A stretch of DNA of 64,000 bases from Romboutsia_E sp900604535 (GTDB lineage: Bacteria > Bacillota > Clostridia > Peptostreptococcales > Peptostreptococcaceae): positions 186,001 to 250,000 of the forward strand of contig NZ_UWOT01000004.1 in assembly GCF_900604535.1 (NCBI RefSeq). The letters run 5' to 3'. The notes beneath the pieces were generated by a model that saw only the letters and a program-made list of their open reading frames with translations, ran no database searches and was not told the DNA's origin. The position numbers and the translations under genes were made by a program. Positions 1-8,792 of this stretch are shown piece after piece; position 1 is the stretch's first letter, and each line of letters begins with the position of its first letter.

Positions 1-157
1 CATACTTCTTTTTACCTATAGTAAGGTTACATACCATACTACCTAAAGCCATACCAACTGCTCCAACTAAAGCTGATGCACCTCCACCACCTGGAACTGG
101 TGCTTTAGAAGCTAGAACTTCTACAAATTCTCCACAAGTTTTTCCTGATATACTCAT
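1..157 (-). CDS. fchA: Methenyl-THF cyclohydrolase / formiminotransferase-cyclodeaminase family protein FchA (3' part cut by window edge)
   Basis: Only the N-terminal 52 residues are inside the window; the gene runs off the left edge. The start ATG is preceded by an AGGGGGAAU ribosome binding site. The N-terminus (MSISGKTCGEFVEVLASKAP, then a PVPGGGGASAL glycine-rich turn) matches the cyclodeaminase family. In acetogens FchA converts methenyl-THF and water to formyl-THF (or the reverse) in the cytoplasm, as the step after Fhs in the methyl branch of the Wood-Ljungdahl pathway. It follows fhs by 87 bp on the same strand, so it is probably part of the cooS-cooC-fhs-fchA transcript. The family call is firm; the direction of use is inferred from context. 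Confidence 0.88.
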   Translation of the reverse strand, partial: MSISGKTCGEFVEVLASKAPVPGGGGASALVGAVGMALGSMVCNLTIGKKKY

Positions 158-196
158 TAAAATTCCCCCTAATTCTACAAAAGGTCTCTATTTTAA

Positions 197-225
197 TTAA
201 GGTAGTACCAAATGTACTACCTTAA
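197..225 (-). other. Intercistronic hairpin between fhs and fchA
   Basis: Perfect 12-bp inverted repeat (TTAAGGTAGTAC / GTACTACCTTAA) with a 5-nt loop, in the 87-bp gap between fhs and fchA. It is not followed by a convincing U-run in the direction of transcription, so it may be an RNA-processing or stability element or a weak attenuator rather than a full terminator. Confidence 0.5.
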
Positions 226-244
226 CCTATGTTCTTATCAAGTA

Positions 245-1921
245 CTAGAATAATCCAGATATTACTCCATTCTCATCAACATCTATTTTTTCAGCTGCTG
301 GAACTTTTGGAAGACCTGGCATTTTCATTATTGCACCAGTTAAAGCAACTATAAATCCAGCACCAGCTGAAACAGTTAATTGTCTAACTGTTATTCTAAA
401 TCCTGTTGGTCTACCTAGTTTAGTTTGATCATCTGTTAAAGAATATTGAGTTTTAGCCATACATATAGGCATTTTTCCAAATCCTAAACTTTCTAATCTA
501 TCTAATTCTTTTTTAGCTTGAGGTGTAAAGTCAACACCATCAGCGCCATATATCTTAGTAGCTATTGCATTTATTTTTTCTTCTATACTTAAATCATCTT
601 CGTAGCAGAATTGGAATTCATTTGGTTCACTAGTTAATCTAATAATTTCTTTAGCTAACTCTATTCCACCTTCTCCACCTTTTGCCCAAACTTGAGATAG
701 TGCTACATTAACGCCTAGTTCCTTACATTTCTCTCTTACTAAGTTAACCTCTGGTTCTGTGTCTGTTGGAAATTCATTTATAGCAACAACCGCCGGTAAT
801 TTATATACTTGAGTTATATTTTCAACATGTTTTAATAGGTTTGGAAGTCCTGCTTCAAGAGCTTCTAAATTTTCTTTATTTAATTGATCTTTTGGAACTC
901 CACCATTATATTTTAAAGCTCTAACTGTAGCAACGATTATAACTGCATCTGGTTTTAAATCTGCCATTCTACATTTTATATCTAAGAATTTTTCAGCACC
1001 TAAATCTGCACCAAATCCTCCTTCTGTTACTACATAATCTGCAAAATGCATAGCCATTCTTGTAGCTATAACTGAGTTACATCCATGTGCAATATTTGCA
1101 AATGGTCCACCATGAACAAATGCAGGTGTTCCTTCTAAAGTTTGAACTAAATTTGGTTTTAATGCATCTTTTAATAAAGCAGCCATTGCACCATTAGCTT
1201 TTAGTTGTCCTGCAGTTACAGGCTCCCCTTGGAAATTATATCCTACTATAATTCTTCCAAGTCTTTCTTTTAAGTCTGTTATATCACTAGCTAGACAGAA
1301 AGCAGCCATTACCTCAGAAGCAACAGTTATATCAAATCCATCTTGTCTAGCTACACCATCAGCTCTAACACCAAGTCCATCAACAATATTTCTAAGTTGT
1401 CTATCATTCATGTCAACACATCTTCTCCAAGTTATACTTCTTGAATCTATTCCTAATTCATTTCCTTGATGTATATGATTATCTAACATTGCAGCTAATA
1501 AGTTATTTGCAGCTCCTATAGCATGGAAATCTCCAGTAAAATGTAAATTTATATCTTCCATTGGAACAACTTGCGCATATCCTCCACCTGCTGCTCCTCC
1601 TTTAATACCAAATACAGGTCCTAAAGATGGCTCTCTTAAAGCAACTAATACATTTTCACCTAACTTAGCTAATCCATCTGCAACACCTATTGTTGTTGTA
1701 GTTTTTCCTTCTCCTGCAGGAGTTGGATTTATAGCTGTAGTTAATATTAACTTAGCCTTTTTACCACCATTATCTCTTTTAAGTAAGTTATAATCCACTT
1801 TAGCTTTATACTTACCATATAATTCTATATCATCTTCTTCTAACCCTAATTTTTTTGCTATTTCTCTTATATCTTGAGGTTGTGCTTCTTGTGCAATTTC
1901 AATATCAGATTTAAATCCCAT
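245..1921 (-). CDS. fhs: Formate--tetrahydrofolate ligase
   Basis: 558 residues, the normal length for formyl-THF synthetase. It joins formate to tetrahydrofolate with ATP, making 10-formyl-THF, the first committed step of the methyl branch of acetogenesis. Visible signatures are the P-loop-like PTPAGEGKTTTT near residues 67-78, the glycine-rich segment KGGAAGGGYAQVVPMEDINL around residues 107-126, and a conserved C-terminal region RQLTVSAGAGFIVALTGAIM that closes the family. The start is preceded by GGGGAGGAUU. It sits 54 bp downstream of cooC in the same direction, supporting an operon with cooS and cooC. Cytoplasmic. No truncation or missing motif was seen. Confidence 0.97.
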   Translation of the reverse strand: MGFKSDIEIAQEAQPQDIREIAKKLGLEEDDIELYGKYKAKVDYNLLKRDNGGKKAKLILTTAINPTPAGEGKTTTTIGVADGLAKLGENVLVALREPSLGPVFGIKGGAAGGGYAQVVPMEDINLHFTGDFHAIGAANNLLAAMLDNHIHQGNELGIDSRSITWRRCVDMNDRQLRNIVDGLGVRADGVARQDGFDITVASEVMAAFCLASDITDLKERLGRIIVGYNFQGEPVTAGQLKANGAMAALLKDALKPNLVQTLEGTPAFVHGGPFANIAHGCNSVIATRMAMHFADYVVTEGGFGADLGAEKFLDIKCRMADLKPDAVIIVATVRALKYNGGVPKDQLNKENLEALEAGLPNLLKHVENITQVYKLPAVVAINEFPTDTEPEVNLVREKCKELGVNVALSQVWAKGGEGGIELAKEIIRLTSEPNEFQFCYEDDLSIEEKINAIATKIYGADGVDFTPQAKKELDRLESLGFGKMPICMAKTQYSLTDDQTKLGRPTGFRITVRQLTVSAGAGFIVALTGAIMKMPGLPKVPAAEKIDVDENGVISGLF

Positions 1922-1975
1922 AATTGAATCCTCCCCATAAATTTTAATTTTATTTTAATACACTTATGTAAGTGT

Positions 1976-2773
1976 TTATAAACTTAATTGCTTCTTACTT
2001 TCTTTTATCTCAAGTAATTTATCTTTGATTGTTTTAATCTCTTCTTTAGTTTTAATACTTACATCATATGGTGATTGATTTGATCTATCAGAGTTTATAA
2101 CATCTTGATTATAGTATATAAATCCTAAAGCTTCCCCATCTTCTAAGTTACTTATAATAAAATCTTCATCTTCTTTATTTCTTATCTTATTTCCAACAAC
2201 AAAAACTTGATTAACACCTATATCTTTTCCAAGTTTTTTTACTTTTCTATATGTTTGTAAACTTCTTTCTCCTGGTTCTACAACTACTATAAAAGCATCT
2301 ACACCTTGCGCAGTTCCTCTACCTAAATGTTCTATTCCAGCTTCCATATCCATAACGACTACATCTTTATTTTGTATTATTAAATGGCTGCAAAGTCTTT
2401 TCAATAATACATGTTCAGGACAAACACATCCCGAACCTCCTGAGTCAACAGTTCCTAATGTCAATAATCTTACACCATTATACTCTTGACAATATGTCTG
2501 TGGAATATCATCTACCTTTGGGTTTAATTTAAACATCTTATTAAATGTTCCTGTTTCTGCTGCTGTTCTATCTGAAACTAACTTTTTCATTTCTGATATA
2601 GGTACTATAGATTCATAAACATCTCTTGGAAATCCTAAAGCTAATGCTAAATTTGCATCTGGATCTGCATCTACAGCAACAACTCTATATCCATCTTCAG
2701 CAAACATTCTAGAAAGCATTGAAGAAAAAGTTGTTTTACCTACTCCACCTTTACCTGTAACTGCTATTTTCAT
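1976..2773 (-). CDS. cooC: Carbon monoxide dehydrogenase nickel-insertion ATPase CooC
   Basis: 265-residue MinD/SIMIBI-class ATPase. The deviant Walker A GKGGVGKTT is at residues 7-15, the DADPDANL segment at 36-43, and the CooC-type CxC metal-binding pair is visible as C116-V-C118. CooC proteins use ATP-dependent dimerisation through this CxC site to deliver nickel to the C-cluster of carbon monoxide dehydrogenase. The gene lies directly downstream of cooS (115 bp) and upstream of fhs (54 bp). ATG is preceded by an AGGUGGU-like ribosome binding site. Cytoplasmic. Relatives in this family also serve acetyl-CoA synthase, so the exact client is inferred from its position next to cooS. Confidence 0.93.
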   Translation of the reverse strand: MKIAVTGKGGVGKTTFSSMLSRMFAEDGYRVVAVDADPDANLALALGFPRDVYESIVPISEMKKLVSDRTAAETGTFNKMFKLNPKVDDIPQTYCQEYNGVRLLTLGTVDSGGSGCVCPEHVLLKRLCSHLIIQNKDVVVMDMEAGIEHLGRGTAQGVDAFIVVVEPGERSLQTYRKVKKLGKDIGVNQVFVVGNKIRNKEDEDFIISNLEDGEALGFIYYNQDVINSDRSNQSPYDVSIKTKEEIKTIKDKLLEIKESKKQLSL

Positions 2774-2829
2774 ATTCTACCACCTTCTGTCTAATACTTT
2801 TAGATCTTATTATTTTATATATATCTATA

Positions 2830-2856
2830 GGTAAGACACATAATATGTATCTTACC
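2830..2856 (-). other. Intercistronic hairpin between cooS and cooC
   Basis: A 27-nt near-perfect inverted repeat (GGTAAGACACATA / TATGTATCTTACC, one mismatch, 1-nt centre) lies in the 115-bp gap after cooS. The following bases are A/U-rich but have no true U-run, so it is more likely a stability or partial-attenuation element than a complete terminator. It would make the cooS segment more abundant than cooC. Confidence 0.5.
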
Positions 2857-2888
2857 TGATTATATTCTTTTATAATAAAACTTAAATC

Positions 2889-4808
2889 TTAAGCTTCTGC
2901 TCCTTGAAGCACTTTTTCTTCTACTAAAGCTTCAAAGTGAACACGTTTCTTTTCTATTCCTTCTATTATTTTTTGAGCTAATAATACAGGGTCTTCTTCA
3001 ACTATAAATTTAGCTCCAACCATATCTTCCATTTCTTTAGTTAATATTTCTACTGCTCTAGATGAACCACCTACTGGAGGCATTATTCCTAAATAAACGT
3101 CTATACCTGTTGCAACAACATAAGTTCCTATAGCAACAGCTTTTTCAGACATCCACTCTGGAGCAACACCTGCTACTGGTAAATCAGATGAATCCATTTC
3201 TAAGTACTTAGCTGTTGCACCTACAACATCTAGTATACGGCTACAGTCAACACATGAACCTAAATGCAGTACAGGTGGTATATCTGCTAATTCACATACA
3301 GTTGCTAATCCTTTACCTGCATATTTTTTAGCAGCATCTTTTGCCATTAATCCAAATTTTCCCGCTGCTGACGCTCCACATCCTGTAGTAACAACTAATA
3401 TATCATTCTTAATTAATTCCTTCATAACAGTTGTGTGTGCTAAGTTAGAAACACCTTTAGCATTATTACATCCAACAACAGCAACTGCTCCTCTTAATAC
3501 TCCTGATTTTAAACAGTCAGCTAATGGTTTTACAGTTCCTGCTGGATCTATTTGAGAGTTTACAACTCTATCTAATTGTCCTACTATCGCTTCAGTACTA
3601 AACCCTACTACTGAGCTTGATTTATGTTCTGGGATTAAAACTTTTGATTTGTCTCTATTAGGGAAGTTTAATACAGCAGTTCTAACTATCTCTTTAGCTA
3701 TATTAAACGCATCTTCTTCTTTGAATTCCATATATGTAGATCCTGTTATTTTTGCTTTTGGAGATGTAGTTATGAATTTTGTATGATAACAGTCTGCTAC
3801 TCTTGCAAGTGCTGGGAATATACATTGTACATCAACGATCATAGCTTCTACAGCACCTGTAACTATTGCTAATTCTTGTTGATGGAAGTCCCCTGCAGTT
3901 TTTACACCATGTCTCATAGTAACCTCATTACCAGTACAACACATGCCTGCTAAGTTTATTCCATCTGCTCCAACAGATTTAGCTAATTCTACTAATTCTG
4001 GATCTTCTGATGCTAAAACTATCATTTCAGATAATGAAGGTTCATGACCATGTAATATTATATTTACTTTATTTTCTTCTAAAACACCTAAGTTTGCTTC
4101 TGATTCTCTAACTGTTGGTGTTCCAAATAATATATCACTAAATTGTGTACCTATCATTGATCCAACCCAACCATCTGCTAAAGCAGTTCTTAATGACATC
4201 TGCATTAAGCTATCTATATCTGCTGTACATCCTATATGAGTTGAATGCATTATTGTTGCAATTTCTCTATCTATAGCTCTTGGTTCTATACCAAGTTTTT
4301 TCCATAGTTCTTGTCTTTGTTTAGGAGCTCTTTTTAAGAACCTTGCTACACCATGTGGTTTACCAAATTCCATTAAAGCAACATCAGCAACTTCATGAGC
4401 TATATCATATATATCTCTGCCTTCAGTTTCAACATCCCATTCTTTAGCTAAAGCTATTAATTTAACTTCATCTTTTATAGTATAATTACCGTCTCTTGAA
4501 CTTAAAGCCATTGTATGAGCTATATCTCTAGCATGATCAGAGTGAGCTGCTGTTCCACCTGCAACCATTCTTGCAAAGTTTCTACCAACTATAACATGTT
4601 CATCAGCTCCACATATCCCTCTTGGAGTTTTTGGACTTATTCTACATGGTCCCATACCACAGTTTCTACAGCAAGTACCTTGCAAACCAAATCCACATTG
4701 ATTTTTAAAGCCTATTTTTCTGTCATACATTGTTTCTACGCCATCTTTTTCAGCCTTGTCTAATAATATTTGACTGTTTAAGTCAATAGTCATTGCTTTT
4801 TTATCCAT
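2889..4808 (-). CDS. cooS: Anaerobic (Ni-Fe) carbon monoxide dehydrogenase catalytic subunit CooS
   Basis: 639 residues, the usual length of CooS/CdhA-type Ni-CODH. It interconverts CO and CO2 with ferredoxin as electron carrier. The N-terminal cysteines fit the family: C38 and C46 (inter-subunit D-cluster), C47, C50, C55 and C66 (B-cluster). Downstream are typical C-cluster-region motifs: HGHEPSLSEM, CCTGNEVTMRHG, VAVVGCNN, TTGCGASAAGKFG and LHLGSCVDCSRI. It is first in the block, followed by its maturation factor cooC and by fhs and fchA. Because the acetyl-CoA synthase genes are not in the window, whether this is the ACS-partner or a monofunctional enzyme cannot be decided here; in relatives the ACS genes lie further along the same cluster. 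Confidence 0.97.
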   Translation of the reverse strand: MDKKAMTIDLNSQILLDKAEKDGVETMYDRKIGFKNQCGFGLQGTCCRNCGMGPCRISPKTPRGICGADEHVIVGRNFARMVAGGTAAHSDHARDIAHTMALSSRDGNYTIKDEVKLIALAKEWDVETEGRDIYDIAHEVADVALMEFGKPHGVARFLKRAPKQRQELWKKLGIEPRAIDREIATIMHSTHIGCTADIDSLMQMSLRTALADGWVGSMIGTQFSDILFGTPTVRESEANLGVLEENKVNIILHGHEPSLSEMIVLASEDPELVELAKSVGADGINLAGMCCTGNEVTMRHGVKTAGDFHQQELAIVTGAVEAMIVDVQCIFPALARVADCYHTKFITTSPKAKITGSTYMEFKEEDAFNIAKEIVRTAVLNFPNRDKSKVLIPEHKSSSVVGFSTEAIVGQLDRVVNSQIDPAGTVKPLADCLKSGVLRGAVAVVGCNNAKGVSNLAHTTVMKELIKNDILVVTTGCGASAAGKFGLMAKDAAKKYAGKGLATVCELADIPPVLHLGSCVDCSRILDVVGATAKYLEMDSSDLPVAGVAPEWMSEKAVAIGTYVVATGIDVYLGIMPPVGGSSRAVEILTKEMEDMVGAKFIVEEDPVLLAQKIIEGIEKKRVHFEALVEEKVLQGAEA

Positions 4809-4890
4809 ATCTCTATCCCCTTTTGATTCTAATTTTAAAATCCCCCTAGGTGATACTCATTATAATATGTCTTAATAAAACCCTAATTTG

Positions 4891-4920
4891 ATTATATACT
4901 AAATTGCTATTGCTTGGTAA
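4891..4920 (-). promoter_or_regulatory. Candidate promoter for the cooS operon
   Basis: On the minus strand TTACCA (-35, 4915-4920) is followed after 18 nt by TATAAT (-10, 4891-4896), about 80 nt upstream of the cooS ATG. A second, poorer TATAAT lies at 4859-4864 with a weak ATTAGG -35. Pattern match only. Confidence 0.45.
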
Positions 4921-5471
4921 AAAATTTAAATATTTTTTTAACAAAATTTACCTTGTTAAAACATTGCAGAAAACATTTTCTTATCTTTCATATTTTATAT
5001 TTTTCATTATTTTATAATTTACTTTTATAACTTTATGATTTGATTTGAGTTTAATAAATATCAGATATGATTAGATATAAGTATTTCATATATTATAGAA
5101 TATAGTTTTGATTGTGGTTTGTCTGATTTGTAAGTCAATAAAATAGGTATTTTAAATCCATTACAACAATTTAATGTCTTATGTTTGAAACATACATAAA
5201 TAATGTTAAAGGTTACAGTTTAAATGATTAATTATATTATCTAATTTTCCTATTAATTGCGATCTCATATATAATATTAACACTATTTCCTTTCAATGTA
5301 TTATATTATTTTTATTTTTATCTATCATTTTGATAAATTGATATAAATCTCTCTCTTTTATATTTATAAGCTTTACTTTTAAATCGTTGAATTATATCTT
5401 TTACCGTAATTACTGCCTCAAATATTATATATTTTTTTAATTATTTTATACCAGATAAAATTTTTTTAATA
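4921..5471. other. Long non-coding A/T-rich stretch upstream of cooS
   Basis: About 550 bp with no supported gene, tRNA or riboswitch. It is very A/T-rich and holds only short open stretches, for instance a 25-codon frame with a GAAAGGA-like ribosome binding site at 5283-5206 on the minus strand, which I do not call. It could hold cis-regulatory sites for cooS. Confidence 0.6.
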
Positions 5472-5516
5472 AAAAATAGATATTATTAAAATGAACTTTA
5501 ATAATATCTATTTTTA
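5472..5516 (-). terminator. Rho-independent terminator of the TPR gene
   Basis: Inverted repeat AAAAATAGATATTATTAAA / TTTAATAATATCTATTTTT with a 6-nt loop, beginning 6 nt after the TPR gene stop and followed in the minus direction by a U-run. Confidence 0.8.
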
Positions 5517-5522
5517 TTTCAA

Positions 5523-6665
5523 TTATCTATAATTATCTAATTCTCTTAAGCATGCTACTGTTATTTCATCTTGTGGATCTAATTCATATGCTCTTTCTAT
5601 ATAATAAATAGCTTCATCTAATTCTCCATTATTTAAATATGCCATACCTAAATTGCATAATACTTCAGGATCTTCCTTTATTTTTGCAGCTGTGCTAAAG
5701 TGTTCTATCGCTTTTTCTAAATTATATGATGCTGCTTCACAAAGTCCTAATTCAACCATAGTGTCAACTTGATGAGGCTTTAATATTAATATTCTTTCAA
5801 AATAAGATTTAGCATCTTCTATTTCATTCATATTTTTATATGCAAGACCTATCATAAACAATAAGTTCCACCAATCAGAATGCTCTGCCTCCAATGGTAA
5901 TAATTTTTCTAATGCTTCTTCATTTCTTCCTTGGAATACTAAGCTATATCCTTCTTCGTATTGAACTTTAAAATCCATTTTACCGATATTTTCTTGAACC
6001 TCTGCTATTAAATCATCTTCTAACCCTAATTTTAAAGCTTCTTCCCAAATAACTTTGGCTTTTATATATTGTCCTTGATTATAATAATGATATCCTAAGT
6101 GATAGTATGCTAGTGCAAAACTTTCATCTAAATCTATTACTTTTTCAAGTTTATCTAATGCTTCAAGTAAGAAATTATTCATTCCATCATTATCTGAGTC
6201 TTTTTGATATTGTTGTGCTAGTTCTTGACATACTATAGCATAGTGATACATTCCTTCTAAATCTTCTGGGAACATTGTTATAAGTGCTTTTAGATATATT
6301 AAAGAATCTGTACTTTCACCAATTTCAAAATATTTTCTAGACATATATCCCATATAAGCTTTTAAATCTAAGTTTATATTCTGTTCTAATGCTTTAAGAA
6401 ACTTTCTATATTCATCATTATACTTAAAATTACTATCAATCCCCATAATGTATATCATAGCATCTGCTATAGACATTGAGTTTATTCCTTCTTGAGCAGT
6501 ATTTTCTTTTATACCTTTTACAAGTACCTCATTTTTTATAGGTACATCAAGTCCTCCACTTGGTAGTGTATAGCCTTGTAGCTTAAAGTCTCCATCATTT
6601 TTTATTGTTATGAAAGCTAATTCATCTGCTTTTTTTAATAAATATTTTTCAATCCTAAACTTCAT
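5523..6665 (-). CDS. Tetratricopeptide-repeat protein
   Basis: 380-residue cytoplasmic protein with no signal peptide. The first ~100 residues are not recognised; from about residue 130 there are successive helical pairs of TPR type (for example LAYYHLGYHYYNQGQYIKAK near 186-205, LLFMIGLAYKNMNEIEDAKS near 269-288, VLCNLGMAYLNNGELDEAIY near 336-355). TPR arrays bind protein partners; no catalytic motif is visible. The start ATG follows AGGAGG by a normal distance. It lies 9 bp downstream of the radical SAM gene and is probably co-transcribed with it. Specific role unknown. Confidence 0.85.
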   Translation of the reverse strand: MKFRIEKYLLKKADELAFITIKNDGDFKLQGYTLPSGGLDVPIKNEVLVKGIKENTAQEGINSMSIADAMIYIMGIDSNFKYNDEYRKFLKALEQNINLDLKAYMGYMSRKYFEIGESTDSLIYLKALITMFPEDLEGMYHYAIVCQELAQQYQKDSDNDGMNNFLLEALDKLEKVIDLDESFALAYYHLGYHYYNQGQYIKAKVIWEEALKLGLEDDLIAEVQENIGKMDFKVQYEEGYSLVFQGRNEEALEKLLPLEAEHSDWWNLLFMIGLAYKNMNEIEDAKSYFERILILKPHQVDTMVELGLCEAASYNLEKAIEHFSTAAKIKEDPEVLCNLGMAYLNNGELDEAIYYIERAYELDPQDEITVACLRELDNYR

Positions 6666-6674
6666 ATTAACCTC

Positions 6675-8429
6675 CTAAATCATTACACTATATGATTTTG
6701 ACTTTTCAAAAATCTTTTTGTCATCATATACAAATAAAATTACATTTTCATTAGGTTGTATATTTTTATGTATATCTTCTTTTAACTCTATTACATTATA
6801 ATTAAAAGGCTCAAAATGAACATACTTTATCATAAACTTGGCTGGAGTATCTTCAAACTTAGGTAGATATAACTTCACATTGTCTTGATCTTGTAAAAAT
6901 ATATGACATCTATTTTTAAAATCTTCCATTTCTACCTTATTGAAAAATTGTGGTAAATTAGATGTCTTTCCTAATGATATATAATCGTACTTTAGTATAT
7001 CATTAAATAGTTCATTATTTACATTTATTTTTTCATTATAAAAATCTAATAATATCTTATATAATTGATTTTTTCCTTGTGCCATGTCAAAATATCCATT
7101 TTTATCAAAATATGTTGCAAACTCTTCAAAGAATTTAAATGGACTTTTACTATAAAAATTCTTTATTATATATCTCATTGATAATACAAAGTTTTTAGAG
7201 TTGTAGTATCTCTCTAATATCTCTTCTATATCTTTTAACTTTAATATTTGGTCATAAGTTATATAATCATTATATAAAATTTCATATGGTGCATAATCTT
7301 TATATTTATATCCATGCTCTTTAGCTGTATTTCTTACACCTGTACCTTTTATCATTTTTAAGAAACCTAATTGTAGATGCTCTATACCTAAATTAAATAC
7401 ATCATTAAATGAGTTTTCAAAACTAGCATAATCTTCATAAGGAAGACCTGCAATTAAATCTAGATGCTGGTGTATATTTCTATAAGATGCAACTTTTTGA
7501 ACAACATAAGATAATTTTTTAAAATCATCTCTTCTTCCAACTGCATCTAATGTTTTTTGATTAGTAGATTGTACCCCTATTTCAAACTGGAATAATCCTT
7601 CTTTACAATCTTTTAAAAACTCTAAAGTATCATCATCTAATAAGTGAGCTGTAACTTCAAAATGATATGTTGTATAGTTATTATCATTCTCCATAAGGAA
7701 CTTCATGATCTCTTGAGCAAACTTTTTGTTAGCATTAAATGTTCTATCTATAAATTTAATTTGAGAAACTCTAGCATCGATTAATTTCTTTAGATCTCTT
7801 TTTACTCTATCTATACTAAAATATCTTAATCCTTTTAGTGTTGAAGATAAGCAATATTGACAATTAAAAGGACACCCTCTTGATGTTTCATAATAAACGA
7901 TTCTATTTTCATATTCTTTTGGATCTAAGTTTTCATAAGGGCTTGGTATCTCATCTAAGTTTTGCAATAATGCTTTAGGTTTATTAGTTATTATCTCATC
8001 ATTATTTCTATATACAATACCCTCTACATCTTCTATTTTTCTTTTATCTAGAAAATATTCTACTAAATCTCTAAATACCAATTCTCCTTCTCCACATAGT
8101 ATGTAGTCTATAAAAGGATATTTCTTCATAGCATCAGTACTATCATAAGTTACCTCTGGTCCACCTAAAGCTATCTTTATGCTCGGTTTTACCTTTTTTA
8201 AGTTTTCACAAACTTTAGCTATATCATATACATTCCATATATATGTCGAAAAAAGTACAATATCATAATCATTTCTATATATATCCTTTAATATATAATC
8301 TAAATCATTATTTATTGTATATTCTCTTATGTCTACTGAAGTTAAATCTCTTACAAATTCTTTTAAATATCTAATTGCTAAGTTTGTATGTATAAACTTA
8401 GAATTTAATGTGGTTAATAATATTTTCAA
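6675..8429 (-). CDS. B12-binding-domain radical SAM protein (DUF4080 type)
   Basis: 584 residues from a TTG start. The upstream GTG (8438) overlaps the GAGGTG Shine-Dalgarno sequence, while the TTG at 8429 has it 8 nt away, so TTG is preferred. The N-terminal ~130 residues form a cobalamin-binding Rossmann-like domain (DIVLFSTYIWNVYDIAKV, IALGGPEVTY). The radical SAM CxxxCxxC cluster motif RGCPFNCQYC has cysteines at about 186, 190 and 193. A C-terminal ~200-residue region matches the arrangement of proteins annotated DUF4080. Such enzymes carry a [4Fe-4S] cluster and often do methylation or C-C chemistry, but the substrate of this family is not known to me. Cytoplasmic; followed by the TPR gene after 9 bp. 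Confidence 0.87.
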   Translation of the reverse strand: MKILLTTLNSKFIHTNLAIRYLKEFVRDLTSVDIREYTINNDLDYILKDIYRNDYDIVLFSTYIWNVYDIAKVCENLKKVKPSIKIALGGPEVTYDSTDAMKKYPFIDYILCGEGELVFRDLVEYFLDKRKIEDVEGIVYRNNDEIITNKPKALLQNLDEIPSPYENLDPKEYENRIVYYETSRGCPFNCQYCLSSTLKGLRYFSIDRVKRDLKKLIDARVSQIKFIDRTFNANKKFAQEIMKFLMENDNNYTTYHFEVTAHLLDDDTLEFLKDCKEGLFQFEIGVQSTNQKTLDAVGRRDDFKKLSYVVQKVASYRNIHQHLDLIAGLPYEDYASFENSFNDVFNLGIEHLQLGFLKMIKGTGVRNTAKEHGYKYKDYAPYEILYNDYITYDQILKLKDIEEILERYYNSKNFVLSMRYIIKNFYSKSPFKFFEEFATYFDKNGYFDMAQGKNQLYKILLDFYNEKINVNNELFNDILKYDYISLGKTSNLPQFFNKVEMEDFKNRCHIFLQDQDNVKLYLPKFEDTPAKFMIKYVHFEPFNYNVIELKEDIHKNIQPNENVILFVYDDKKIFEKSKSYSVMI

Positions 8430-8589
8430 ATATTTCACCTCTTTATCAATATTGTCTATATTTTATTTGCTATTTAAGTTAAAATAATTTATATAAACTA
8501 TCAAAATTCTACTTTTTAAAAGGGTTTTTATTACATTTTGTAGAATATTAGTTTATTAGTTACTATATATTTAAGAAAGGAAGTTTATT

Positions 8590-8790
8590 ATGGAATTAAT
8601 CGACCACGTATCTATCAATTCATTATCAAAAAGGGACTTATTGCTTATAATAAAAGCACTAGAATTTACTACTGAAAATACAAACCTTAATGATTTTATT
8701 GAACTTAGAAATAGTATAGTAAAAGAGTTATGCTTCTTAACTGAGACTTCAGAAGAAGCTTTCATAAATTATCTAGAAGCTAATAATTAA
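8590..8790 (+). CDS. Small protein of 66 residues, unknown function
   Basis: 66 residues, acidic, predicted helical, with no signal peptide or cysteine-rich motif (begins MELIDHVSINSLSKRDLLLI). The plus strand was chosen because the ATG is preceded by AAGAAAGGAAG at a good spacing; the 64-codon minus-strand frame over the same bases has no such site. It is transcribed divergently from the radical SAM gene. Its stop codon is only 2 bp from the stop of the convergent unknown gene at 8793, with no terminator between them. Not recognised as any named family. Confidence 0.68.
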   Translation: MELIDHVSINSLSKRDLLLIIKALEFTTENTNLNDFIELRNSIVKELCFLTETSEEAFINYLEANN

Positions 8791-8792
8791 TT

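Noticed and set aside
5206..5283. 25-codon minus-strand frame from a GTG with GAAAGGA upstream in the long gap before cooS
   Set aside because: Too short and too A/T-rich to separate from chance; no recognisable peptide and no promoter next to it.
5319..5430. 33-codon open stretch (minus strand) reading like a basic helical peptide
   Set aside because: No start codon with a ribosome binding site; could be a gene remnant but nothing supports it.
8571..8765. 64-codon minus-strand frame opposite the 66-residue small gene
   Set aside because: No ribosome binding site and serine/phenylalanine-rich composition typical of an antisense shadow; the plus-strand frame has a clear AAAGGAAG site.
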